From positions 72,033,196 to 72,097,195 of the forward strand of contig CM046832.1 of assembly GCA_025618425.1 (NCBI GenBank): a stretch of 64,000 nt of DNA, in the 5' to 3' direction. Each line of letters opens with the position of its first letter. Within the stretch, counting starts at the first letter, position 1. A model generated the notes under the pieces. The model did no database searches and was not told the DNA's origin. It worked only from the letters and a program-made list of their open reading frames with translations. The translations under genes and the position numbers were made by a program. Below are positions 1 through 9,776 of the stretch, one piece after another. This DNA comes from Heliocidaris tuberculata. Taxonomy: Eukaryota > Echinodermata > Echinoidea > Camarodonta > Echinometridae.

Positions 1-55
1 TGGTCCCCTTCCTGTTCATCTGTTAAGGTCATCCATGGAATTGTGTGTGTAACTA
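1..55. other. Unassigned flank
   Basis: No gene or repeat is recognised. It ends in TA directly before the terminal-repeat-like sequence that starts at 56. Confidence 0.4.
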
Positions 56-245
56 CAGTCAAACCTGTCTTAGCGGCCACCTGTCTATAGCGGCCACCTG
101 CTTATAGCGGCCACTTAAAAATCCCCCGCAGAAAATTACTGTGTTGTAGACCCTGCATATAGCGGTCACCTGCCTAACGCGGCCAGCGGCCACCCATTAT
201 GTATCCCGTGGTCAATATCTGACCGCGTATAGCGGCCACCAATAT
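56..245. repeat. GCGGCCACC repeat, possible pogo/Tigger-like end
   Basis: At least six imperfect copies of a unit like CTGTCTATAGCGGCCAC lie head to tail. The first follows TA and begins CAGTCAAACCTGTC. Pogo/Tigger elements insert at TA and usually begin CAGT, so this may be the subterminal array of such an element. No transposase or partner end is visible, so the class is an inference. Confidence 0.4.
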
Positions 246-574
246 CTAGTCGAGCCGTAGCTTCATGCACAATAAGTTAGCTTTTTGCTAACGAGTGTCC
301 GAGTCCTAGCTCAGTCACACTCTCACACAAACGCCGTGAATAGATTCTACAACGGCCAAGACGTACGTACTGATTTCATGAAAGATCTAAAAGTTTTACC
401 AGACTGCCGACTAATTAGAGATTAAAAGTCTTTTGAATAAGAACTGAGCACTAGTATTGTTCGTTCACGATAATCTTCACATCTCCGGCCATCCCCTGCA
501 CTCGTATTGTTCTCTTAGCTACCTCCATAGTCCATACAAACGTAACCGAAACAATAGGTATCGGCATTGATATC
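246..574. other. No feature recognised
   Basis: Short open frames here have no recognisable domain, and no repeat structure stands out before the GGTCTAAT array. Confidence 0.4.
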
Positions 575-1065
575 GGTTTATGCACGCTTGGGCTAAAACC
601 ACTTGGTCTAATTTCCAGATGGGCTACCTTCATTCGGGCTAAACCCTTTTGGTCCACTCTTCATTTGGTCTAATTTGCACTTGGTCTAATAACCAGAAGG
701 TCTAATGACCACTTGGGCTAATTATCACTTGGTCTAATTACCATTTGGTCTAATTACCATTTCGTCTGATTCATTTTGTTGTCACTTGGTCTACTACCAG
801 TTCGTCTAATGTCAGTTTGTCTAATTCCCAGTCAGTCTAAAACTAGTTGGTCTACAGGCATTTCGTCTAAAATCCACTTGGTCTAGTATCCATTTGGTCT
901 ACATGGCATTTATATGGTCTAATGTGCAGTTGGTCTAACTTTCATTTAGTCCATTTTCCATTTAGTCTAATTGTCAGTTGGTCTAAATGCCAATTTGTCT
1001 AAACATCACTTTGTCTAATTATCACTAAGGCTAATTGCCTGTTGGGCTATTCCCTTTTCGTCTAC
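575..1065. repeat. Degenerate GGTCTAAT tandem array
   Basis: About 25 spaced copies of a word like TTGGTCTAAT or TTCGTCTAAT recur every 14-25 bases, joined by variable ACTT/CATT/CAGT linkers. The core word is kept while spacing and linkers drift. Related words (TAGACCAAATGGTC) recur near 9077. It has no open frame worth calling. Confidence 0.75.
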
Positions 1066-2159
1066 GCACCTACCTACAACATTATGCGTCATTTCGTTGG
1101 CCATCCCTGGACAGGTTGTGGCCAGAGCTTTTTGAAAGGGCCTAGGGGGCCCGGGGGGGGGGGGGGGGTTGCTGTCCTGACTCGACTCTATCCTGAGCTG
1201 AGGTCAAAAACAAAAACAAAAAAAATACCGATATCTGTTATATGTCTTGTATACCGGGCTTGTTTATAACTTGTATATTTGATGGACTCTAAATATTTAC
1301 TTTTTCTGTAATTCGTAAAATTTACCTTATATTTCTGTACAGAATATTGATTTTTAATGAAAAGGAAAGAATAAAAGGATACTAGAAAGAAAAAAAAGAA
1401 TAGTGCAGTTGGTTGCCAATTTCATTTCCACGCGCCGCACGAATCTAGCACAGAACTAGGGTCTAGAAGACGTAGAAAGCTCATGCGGGCTCTTAAGTAC
1501 AGCCATTGGTCGTAGGTGGTCCTTTCAAATACAAAATTTAAATAATAATGTGTACGTGTCCTTGTTTTGCTCGCTGGAGGTTTAACCTGCCTCTTGCTAG
1601 ACTCAGTATAGCCTTAGTGTAGGACTTAAATACAGTATTTGCAAAAGTTTAACATTAATTTTGAAAGAAATCTCAATTTTAGCTTACCATTAAGCTAACT
1701 TCCTCAACAACTTCTCAGATATAACAGGGGATTAAAAAAAAAAAAACGTTTATTAATGAATAAAACTTGAAGTTCCGTCTCCAATTCATCAGTGGGAATT
1801 GCAAAATTTGCTGGGTAAAATGCGGAAGAGCAGAGTTTTGACGGTTTGAATATCCATCAAATTTGCTGCTAATATTGCATGTCAACCTCTCTAGAATAAC
1901 CTCAAGATAAAAGTGAATAATGATACAATGTATTTTAAAGTTTGGTGTACGAAAGGAATACGCTTTGTCAATGACATTTTAAAAAGAGTGTTATACCAAT
2001 TTACCTACAAGCATTATATCAGAATAGTCAGGCTGTTAACGAAATGGGGGGGGGGGGGGGGGAGAATTTACTCACAACAGTGAGTCATATGTATTAAAAA
2101 CGTTAATTTTAGATAGGGTGCCACGAAATCGGTAAATGGCACCCTATTTATAAATGTTG
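1066..2159. other. Non-coding; two poly-G tracts
   Basis: No gene is seen. Runs of 16 G (1153-1168) and 17 G (2046-2062) stand out. The rest is AT-rich sequence without a recognised domain. Confidence 0.5.
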
Positions 2160-2738
2160 ATTTATGCAAAAAGCACAAATTCAATTATTTGTCTGGAATT
2201 ATAAAAACTGCTTTCTTAATTTTTCATATCCAGGTGAATTTGATGAAGTCAGCAAATTCATTTTGCTTTATCTTAGTGTTAATTTATTTTAGTTTATGCA
2301 TAAAACACATATTCTATGATATACTCACAAAGTACATGTGGAAGGGCTGCATATTCTACCGTAAAGGTTAGATCGATCAGTGAGATTAAGATAACATTAA
2401 TAATTGCAATAATATTGCAATGTTTGTTGATTTTAATGGTAATTTGATATAATTGATTCATATTTATGCATAATGCACATTTCCAATGACATATCAAGTA
2501 ATAACTGTACAAGCACCTCAAATTTGTAACACATGGGTGAGTAAGGTCAGGTTAATGAAATGACTATGTTTTTTTTAATATTCTGAATATATTCCTTGAC
2601 TTTTAAAACTATTTTATTGTAATTTATGCATATTAATTAAATTTCAATGGTACATGTATATCAATAGCCGACTATACCAGCACTTCCAATTTGATACTCA
2701 CTTATAAACAAGGTCAGGTAAATGAAATGACAATGGTA
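2160..2738. repeat. Diverged tandem array, left part
   Basis: Units of about 170-200 bases share TTTATGCATA followed by CACAT..CAATG and then GGTCAGGTnAATGAAATGAC. Copies start near 2295, 2465 and 2625. The array resembles the one at 3530-4030, from which it is separated by the foldback element at 2739-3451. Confidence 0.45.
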
Positions 2739-3451
2739 CACTGTAAAAAATTTGTTTAGTTTCTAAACACTTTTCTGTGACAGATTTAAAACACTGCTAC
2801 GTGTTTATATATTGTACGGGTTTAAGAGCTAAACCCATGTGTTTAAGAGCTAAACACATGTGCCTATTTTTTTCATCTTTCAGCACGCCTTAGGTGTTTA
2901 CTAGATGAACATGTTTACCTTTTAAATGGTTCTAATGTATAGGCTAAACACCAAATGTTTACAAAATAATCATTTGGTGTTTACAGCTGTTTAAATACTA
3001 AACAGTGTGTGTGATTATGGTGTAAACATTTGGCGTTTAGCCTATACATTAGAACCATTTCAAAGGTAAGCATGTTTATCTAATAAACACCTAGGCGTGA
3101 TGAAAATAAGCACAGAATGTGTTTAGCTCTTAACTTAGCTACAATATATAAACACGTGGTGTTTACACCATAATCACATACACTGTTTAGTATTTAAACA
3201 GGTGTAAACACTAAATGATTAAGGTGTAAACATTTGGTGTTTAGCCTATACATTGGAACCATTTAAAAGGTAAACATGTTTATCTAGTAAACACCTAAGG
3301 CGTGCTGAAAGATGAAAAAAATAGGCACATGTGTTTAGCTCTTAAACACATGTGTTTAGCTCTTAAACCCGTACAATATATAAACACGTCGCAGTGTTTT
3401 AAATCTGTCACAGAAATAAACATGTCACATGTCGCATTTTTTTTTACAGTG
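2739..3451. mobile_element. Foldback MITE with TA target duplication
   Basis: The ends are CACTGTAAAAAA and its inverted counterpart TTTTTTACAGTG, each flanked by TA (2737-2738, 3452-3453). Arms of about 230 bases pair: the left arm through about 2972 matches the reverse complement of 3220-3451. A third related unit sits between them near 3020-3150. The recurring word is GTGTTTA/TAAACAC. TA duplication suggests mobilisation by a Tc1/mariner-type transposase. No coding capacity. Confidence 0.75.
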
Positions 3452-3529
3452 TAAGCTGCAATTTTCAGAGCATATTTCTTGATTTTAATGAAAATATTGT
3501 ATGTATTGAAGAGCTGAAGCTCTTAAATA

Positions 3530-4030
3530 CGTGCAATACGAATGGCATGAACACTTTGGATACATGTAATTCCATAATTTGCATAAATTTGGGAACTTTT
3601 ACATAAAGATGTGAGTTATTTTGATGAGTCCTGTGGGGAAAAAAAATAAATCTGCAGGCACAACAAATACATATGAAAAGTTTAGTACATTTTCAAGCAC
3701 TTTGATTTTTACTTTGTCTAGGTATATGCAGTAAAATAATTGGCATATATTAGCAGAATTTGGCATGAAGATGAGATTCAATTCGATGGGTCCTGTGGGA
3801 AAAAATAAAGCTATTACCACAAGAACTACATATAGAAAGTTTGGAACAATTTTAAGCCACATGATATTTACCATGCCAGTGGACTTGCTGATTTAATGCA
3901 TGTAAATTGCATAAATTAGCATAATTTTGCATGTAGATGTGGTTTGGTTCGATGGGTCCTGTGGGAAAAAATGAAGCTATTGTCCTAACAAGTACATCTG
4001 CAAAGTTTGGTGCTTTTGTAAACTCTGTCC
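3530..4030. repeat. Tandem array of about 165-190 bp, three copies
   Basis: Three diverged units carry TTGCATAAATT..GCATnnAGATGnG followed by TTCGATGGGTCCTGTGGGAAAAAA, at about 3570, 3740 and 3905. Low-complexity readings on the - strand across this array are not genes. Confidence 0.65.
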
Positions 4031-4084
4031 CCAAAACTAAAAAATATGGGCTTAACAGACCTGACTAGAAGCATTGTCTCTTAT

Positions 4085-5095
4085 ATTGAAATGGAAAAAA
4101 AAAGGATGTTCTCATATTTATCATTCGTTTTTAAATCATAATGAGAAAGAATGTATAAAGAGCTTCACCAAATGGAAACAGAGTTTAGAAATCGAGGATA
4201 AAACATGGTGCTCATATTGTCTGATAAGTCAACTATTGATATAAATATGAGATGGTTTCAATATAAGATTTTAAATCAAATGCTTTACATGAAAGATTCA
4301 CTGATGAAATTTCAAATAGTTGATAATAAGCAATGTACATTTTGTAACAACAGTGAAGAGACTATTATGCATATATTTTGTCACTGTCCATATTCAAATG
4401 TAATTTGGGCTAAACTTGAAAAATGGGTGTTCAGGGTTCAGTAAAACCAAAACTCACACACCAAATAAATTGTTTGGATTGAATGGAAGTCATAATAACG
4501 CTTTTAACCCTTTCAAGACAATTAACCACATTTTGTGGTTTAGCTCAATAACTTTTGATTCAGAGCTCTAAAAAATATACTACATGCACGAGTAGAAAGA
4601 GCAAAATTTTCTGCACACATTATGTTCATTTTTATTGCATGGCCAATATTGCGTTTGATGCCTGGAATTTTAAAAATGAGAATAAGCTTTGAAACTCTTA
4701 AATTGGCAACACATTGAGAGGTTCAAAATCATTGTGTTTCATCAAAATTGGCAATTTTTTGAACTTTTTGACAAAATTCTTAACCAAGTTTATTTTTCTA
4801 AAAGACATTAAACCTTATTAGAACCATGTATCACTAAAAGAAAAATATTATTGTTGCCAATTTGAAGAATAAAATGTGATCAATTTAGCCCTTGAATAAT
4901 TCCTGTCCTGAAAGGGTTAACTGTATCTTAATCGTTGTAAAAAAATATATATATATATTTTTCAGCTAAATGTAAAAGTCAATTACCAAGGTTTGAAAAA
5001 GTTTTGACAGCTATCAAAACATATTATGATATGGAAAAGTATATATCAAAGATAAATCTTAAAGAAGATAAGTTCGAGAAAAAAATGGTTCCATT
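4085..5095 (+). mobile_element. L1-like LINE 3' fragment
   Basis: 4205-4444 reads as the C-terminal zinc-binding segment seen after LINE reverse transcriptases (zf-RVT type): RWFQYKILN, then CTFC, then H-x3-H and a CPYSNVIW stretch. Reading resumes after the insert at 4508-4916 with a KCKSQLPRFE..MEKYISKINLKEDKF segment, typical of the extreme C-terminus of such ORF2 proteins. Frames shift around 4200 and in the AT run at 4950, so this is a dead, 5'-truncated copy. Confidence 0.7.
4508..4916. mobile_element. piggyBac-type MITE (TTAA target)
   Basis: A 409-bp insert is bounded by TTAA on both sides (4504-4507, 4917-4920). Its ends are inverted: CCCTTTCAAGACA on the left and TGTCCTGAAAGGG on the right. 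TTAA targets with CCC/GGG ends are the hallmark of piggyBac. It splits the LINE tail, and the LINE reading continues across the single remaining TTAA. No coding capacity. Confidence 0.75.
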
Positions 5096-5618
5096 TCACC
5101 AAATGCTTCTGTTCTCTTTGCCTGTTTTGTACGTAATATATTATTGCACACAACGTATATTTTGTCAAACTATCCAATACAATGCTGTGCGGCTGCATAT
5201 TTTGTTATATTATGGTATACTCTATTGCTTAAGTATTTACATGACAAATCATGGGGGGAAAACATATATATGTACGATCTTTTGTAAAAATTGTTATGTT
5301 GATGATGAATAAAAGAACCCTGTGGAAGGGTTTAAAAAAGGGAGGGGGGGGGGGGAATGCTGCTCGGTCGCTTCGCTTCCTCGCATAATATAATTTGACT
5401 CGGGAGGGGGGAGGGGGAAAAATCCACCAGGGCGTCGTAATACCTGGATATGCCACTGCCTTAAAGCTCATGTACAGTATTGGTAGCAAAAAGGAAATTG
5501 GAAAGAAACATGTCAAATATAGTCTCATGTTGTTCCCCTTCTGGATCTGGATCTGGATGTATACAGTGCAGGACCGTTATGGTATAACGCACCGGATAAG
5601 AGAGAGGGCTAACGACGA
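5096..5618. other. Non-coding; poly-G and a CAGTGGCATATCCAGG end
   Basis: A G tract at 5344-5355 and G-rich sequence to 5420 are followed at 5443-5460 by CCTGGATATGCCACTG, the inverse of a motif that recurs beside poly-G elsewhere in the window. 5361-5385 holds a TCGCTTCGCTTCC word. No gene is supported. Confidence 0.45.
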
Positions 5619-7208
5619 CTAGTGATACTGATGAAACTGGTCTTCAACAGCTGCCTTGAAACTTGCCACTGTTTGAGAATTTACTATGGTGTCTGGAAGA
5701 TGGTTCCAGTCCACCGTTGTTTGAACAAAAAAAGAGTTCTTGTATTGGTCGGTGTTGAAGTTTTCGACCGCAAAATACTTACTATTGTTTTGGACTTGCC
5801 TTTCAACTAGGTTTGTTGCCTCAAACCCAGTAAATTTCGTGGCTTTGATCTGCCTCTTTTGTCTTGAGGGTCTTATAAAGTTATTCAAAGGGAGGGCTGG
5901 TACCAACCCCCCGACCACTTTGAAGTAGGAAGTAAGCCTGGCACACTTCCGCCTTGATGCTAGTGTGGGTAAATTAAGGTTCTCCAGCATCTGTGTCATG
6001 CTACCAGGATCCCTGGACCTGTAGTCTTTGGTAATGAAGCGGGCTCCTCTGCGTTGGACCCTTTCAAGGGAGTCAATATCCTTCTTTAAGTATGGATCCC
6101 ATACAATGGCGCCGTATTCCATAATGGACCTAATAAGAGCAATGTAAGCTGTCCTCTTGCAGTTTTCTGGGCAGAAACTCAGGTTTCGCCTAAGGAGTGC
6201 AAGTACTGCATTGGCTTTACGGGTTGTCTTGGCAACATGTGAGCTCCAACTCAGCTTCTCATTCAGGGTGACTCCGAGGTAAGGGTGTTCTGATACCTGC
6301 TTCAAGATCTGATCTTGCAGCACATAGAAGTGGGTCGACTTCGTGTTGATACTCAGTATGTTGCATTTACTAGCGTTAAACTTCATGCCCCATGTATCAG
6401 CCCACTTCTCTAATTTGTTGAGGTCCTCCTGAAGTATCTGGTGGTCACGTTGTGATCGGATCTGTCGATAAAGTAAGCAATCATCAGCAAATAAACGAAC
6501 TTGCGATTTGACGCAGGATGGAAGGTCGTTTATATGACAAAGGAAGAGCAACGGGCCGAGGACCGTGCCCTGTGGCACGCCAGATGTAACAGGCACTGAT
6601 GTAGATTGATGTCCGTCCACTACCACAGACATTTCCCTGGTGGTGAGAAATGTTTGCAGCCATCGATGTAAGGGGCCTTTAATCCCATAGTTGGCGAGTT
6701 TATGGAGCAACTTTTTATGTGGGACCTTATCGAAGGCTTTTGAGAAGTCGAGAATGGCGACATCTGTTTGCTTCCTTTTGTCATAGGCTGACACAAGATC
6801 GTGGACTGTGGTGAGGAGCTGGGTCTCGGTTGAGTGACCGGATCTAAACCCATGGTTTAGAGACGTGAGGATATTGTTTGTCTCTAAGTGGTCCATCACA
6901 TGCTTGCAGATAATGTGCTCGAGAAGCTTGCAGACTACAGACGTAAGTGAGACCGGTCTATAGTTCTCGGCCAAGTGTATATCTCCCTTTTTGAAGACAG
7001 GTGTGATGTTTGCACTAACCCAGTCTGGAGGTAAAGTCCCTGTTGATACTGACAGTTGGAATATCGCAGTCAGTCCAGGAGCTAGTTCTTTGGAGCATTC
7101 CTTTAAAACGATGTTTGGAATGTTATCTGGGCCAACTGCTTTCGAAATGTTGATACCAGCTAAAAGCTTCTCAACTCCTTCAACAGTGATAGTCAGTGGT
7201 TCAATCAA
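5619..7208 (-). CDS. Non-LTR retrotransposon ORF2, reverse transcriptase part
   Basis: A 529-residue open frame holds a reverse transcriptase of the CR1/L2/Jockey type. Visible motifs in order are KAVGPDNIP, NYRPVSLTSV (about residues 80-90), DFSKAFDKVPH, SGVPQGTVLGPLLF, the catalytic FADD in RLFADDCLLYR, and LGVTLNEKLSW. The C-terminal part has the LERVQRRGARF and FFVQTTVDWNHLP signatures common to this group. No endonuclease is present, so the copy is 5'-truncated; homology-like reading goes upstream to about 7275 but meets an in-frame stop near 7233. The core is intact, suggesting a fairly young insertion. Host relevance is nil beyond being a repeat. Confidence 0.9.
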   Translation of the reverse strand: MIEPLTITVEGVEKLLAGINISKAVGPDNIPNIVLKECSKELAPGLTAIFQLSVSTGTLPPDWVSANITPVFKKGDIHLAENYRPVSLTSVVCKLLEHIICKHVMDHLETNNILTSLNHGFRSGHSTETQLLTTVHDLVSAYDKRKQTDVAILDFSKAFDKVPHKKLLHKLANYGIKGPLHRWLQTFLTTREMSVVVDGHQSTSVPVTSGVPQGTVLGPLLFLCHINDLPSCVKSQVRLFADDCLLYRQIRSQRDHQILQEDLNKLEKWADTWGMKFNASKCNILSINTKSTHFYVLQDQILKQVSEHPYLGVTLNEKLSWSSHVAKTTRKANAVLALLRRNLSFCPENCKRTAYIALIRSIMEYGAIVWDPYLKKDIDSLERVQRRGARFITKDYRSRDPGSMTQMLENLNLPTLASRRKCARLTSYFKVVGGLVPALPLNNFIRPSRQKRQIKATKFTGFEATNLVERQVQNNSKYFAVENFNTDQYKNSFFVQTTVDWNHLPDTIVNSQTVASFKAAVEDQFHQYH

Positions 7209-7280
7209 CCTTGTATCAAAAGATGCCTGTCAGAGATCATTTGGTATTCCATCTATGATTTCTGGTGAATTTCAGTGTAA

Positions 7281-7758
7281 ATATCTGTAAGGAATGATTG
7301 ATCACTGCCATTATGCTAGAACCCTTCCACCCCGACGGCACAGCAATCTTGGGGCTTCGCATAGAGACAGCGTGTGTGCACTGTGTGTAGCTACTCATCA
7401 TTGGTTTTACACGTGTGTTTACAGTGTACAGCACATGCTGCCTTTGTTGGGATTTTACGAGCCTGTCCCGGCACATAAATTAGTTTTTGCCTCTTATTTG
7501 TTTAATATATCTTCACAGTGTCTTAGTATTGCTAGTATCTTGCTATTTATCAACAAAAATTGAAGAAATCTGACGAACAATTTTTGAGGGCTTACCAAAA
7601 CTTTACATGACCTTTAAAAGAAGAAAAAGAAAGCAGTGAACAAGTATAAAAAAGCGGCATTTTTGTGGGTATAGCTGGAGACACTTTTTGGGTGCTTGGA
7701 AAGGTGAGGGGGGAGGGGCATTTGCTCCCCTGCCAACGAGTGGGTTAATTTTTTGTTT

Positions 7759-7760
<2 letters not shown>
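7281..7760. other. No feature recognised
   Basis: No domain or clear repeat is seen between the LINE and the TAA microsatellite. Confidence 0.4.
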
Positions 7761-7821
<61 letters not shown>

Positions 7822-7835
7822 CATTAAAAAAAAAA

Positions 7836-7883
<48 letters not shown>

Positions 7884-8007
7884 GATAATGATAATAATAT
7901 TAATAATAATAATGATGATAATAATAATAATAATAACAATAATAATAATAATGATAATAATAATAATAGTTGCATACTCCGTTCTTTCTTCTTTTTTTCG
8001 TTTTTCT

Positions 8008-8034
<27 letters not shown>
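7761..8034. repeat. TAA/GAT microsatellite and CT run
   Basis: (TAA)n at 7761-7820, a mixed AAT/GAT tract to about 7968, and (CT)n at 8011-8034. Long poly-I, poly-Y and poly-L readings over this stretch are artefacts. Confidence 0.95.
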
Positions 8035-8038
<4 letters not shown>

Positions 8039-9151
8039 ACTTGAAAAATCAAAGGGGGCAACCGCCTCCTTCCCCCCTCCCCGTATCGCCGCCCCTGAAA
8101 ATAGCAGTTTGCATAGCTCAAAAGAATCAGAGAAGCTTAATGGCAGAATATTTAGTTCTTGATATGACAACAGTGTGACACATTAGAGCAGGAACTTGGC
8201 GAGAGCTGGGGACACAGTGCCCCCAAATTTAATAATATTGCAGCAATTAAGATATCCCCAGCCCGAAGCTTGCTCGCTACGCTCGCTCGCACTAACTTGT
8301 TGTAACTCATGGCAGTAACATAAAGTCCTACCTATCTCTTTCATTGAGAGATTGTGCTTGAAATTAAACGCTTTTGCGGCATCTACGTCATGAAATCACA
8401 TAATGCAAGCACCATGCATGACCTTCAACAAGAACATAGTATTTTTGGTCGCTCGCTTGCAAGTTAGGAGTAGAGCAGAATTGCACATTATGCAAAGATT
8501 AGAAAATATATCCTTAAATTTAATGTGTGTTAAATACAATGTAGGGGTACAGCAACGTATCAAAACGCCATTTTCCATTCTTGTCTTCACCCTTTATAAG
8601 TAAGTTCCCCCTTTTCAAAAAAAGGTACTCAGTTCGTTGAAACCCCAAGTCTGTGGATCGTCTTGCACCTCCTATGAAAATACCCTGGCACCGCCCCTAG
8701 CTTTTATTGACTACTTGCACAAACATTTGTACATCGGATATCAAATAAGAAACATGAATAACAGATTATCAACCCAACAAACATAATTTGAAGTGCAATA
8801 CAAAATCAGGTTCTTCTACTTAAGTCATGAAAGGAAGAGGAGACCTTTGAATGTTTTAATTACTAAAACACAATACTAAATAATTTATTTTAATAAATCA
8901 AATAATTAATATATAAAATTTAGGGATATTGATTGATCTTGATATAAGCAGCAGCAAGGTGAATAACTCTTTTAATGCACATTAATTTTACGTAGATGAC
9001 TTCTTTGAAGTTTCATGTTTTAAAAGTTTCATTTCCCTGTCCTTTCTCAACTTGCTACAGAAGAATAAATAGTAATTAGACCAAATGGTCATTGGACTAC
9101 ATGTAATTATTATTTGTATGAAGGGTTTTCAGGCGACCAGAAAAACTGGCG
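8035..9151. other. Non-coding repeat debris
   Basis: 8268-8292 holds the palindrome-like GCTCGCTACGCTCGCTCGC. Two G/C-rich stretches (8054-8096, 8600-8700) look like ends of dispersed repeats. No gene is recognised. Confidence 0.4.
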
Positions 9152-9246
9152 TATCTCATGGTTTGCGCAAAAGTACCCGGATGACCGTGCAATTTTAAAA
9201 CAATATCTCATGGTTTGTGTAAAAGTACCCGGATGACCGTGCAATA
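9152..9246. repeat. 52-bp direct repeat, two copies
   Basis: TATCTCATGGTTTGCGCAAAAG with downstream TACCCGGATGACCGTGCAA begins at 9152 and again at 9204. A third start (ATATCTCATGGTTTGG) follows the palindromic insert at 9591, so the insert interrupted this array. Confidence 0.7.
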
Positions 9247-9249
9247 TAT

Positions 9250-9590
9250 CTACTTATAAAACGGGTTCAAGAATGTAGCCATCCTGATTGGTCAAATAAC
9301 ATCACGTGACCGTGCAAAAAAAAAGTGATAACGCACGGCGAGGGGACTAACGCACGGCTAATCCGGATCAAACACTAAGATTGTAAGAAAACACTAAAAT
9401 TGTAGACCCGTTTTATAAAACTATTAATACATGGTTGTGAGTTCGTGCGTTAGTGCGATCCAGCAACACGCAGGTTTTTATCGTGGTGTCTAACACACTC
9501 GGCTACGCCTCGTGTGTTAGTACACCACGATAAAAACCTTTGTGTTGCCAGATCGCACTAACGCACTCCCAACCATGTATTAATAGTATA
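9250..9590. mobile_element. Nested inverted-repeat insert with 165-bp palindrome
   Basis: An outer pair, TATAAAACGGGT (9255) and ACCCGTTTTATA (9405), abuts a near-perfect palindrome at 9421-9586 whose arms begin CTATTAATACATGGTTG and meet near 9503. Both arms carry GCGTTAGTGCGATC and TTTTTATCGTGGTGT. It looks like a pair of MITEs inserted within a tandem repeat. No coding capacity. Confidence 0.65.
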
Positions 9591-9776
9591 ATATCTCATG
9601 GTTTGGGGTGCGCGTGACGCGTAAAAAAGTGAATACGCGCTTAAATACGCAAAGGTTAAGACAATGGATGTATGCGCGCAGCTCTTGCAAGATGCTTGGG
9701 TAAGGACAAAAATGTTTCTCTACCTTTGTTTTATGTCGAAGTCAATACAAAAACACAAAGACATGTAATGGTGAAA
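9591..9776. other. Unassigned sequence
   Basis: CG-rich start (GCGCGTGACGCG) then sequence leading into the duplicated block. No gene is recognised. Confidence 0.35.

Noticed and set aside
7745..8178. 141- and 110-codon frames in the TAA/GAT tract
   Set aside because: Low-complexity translation of a microsatellite with no domain.
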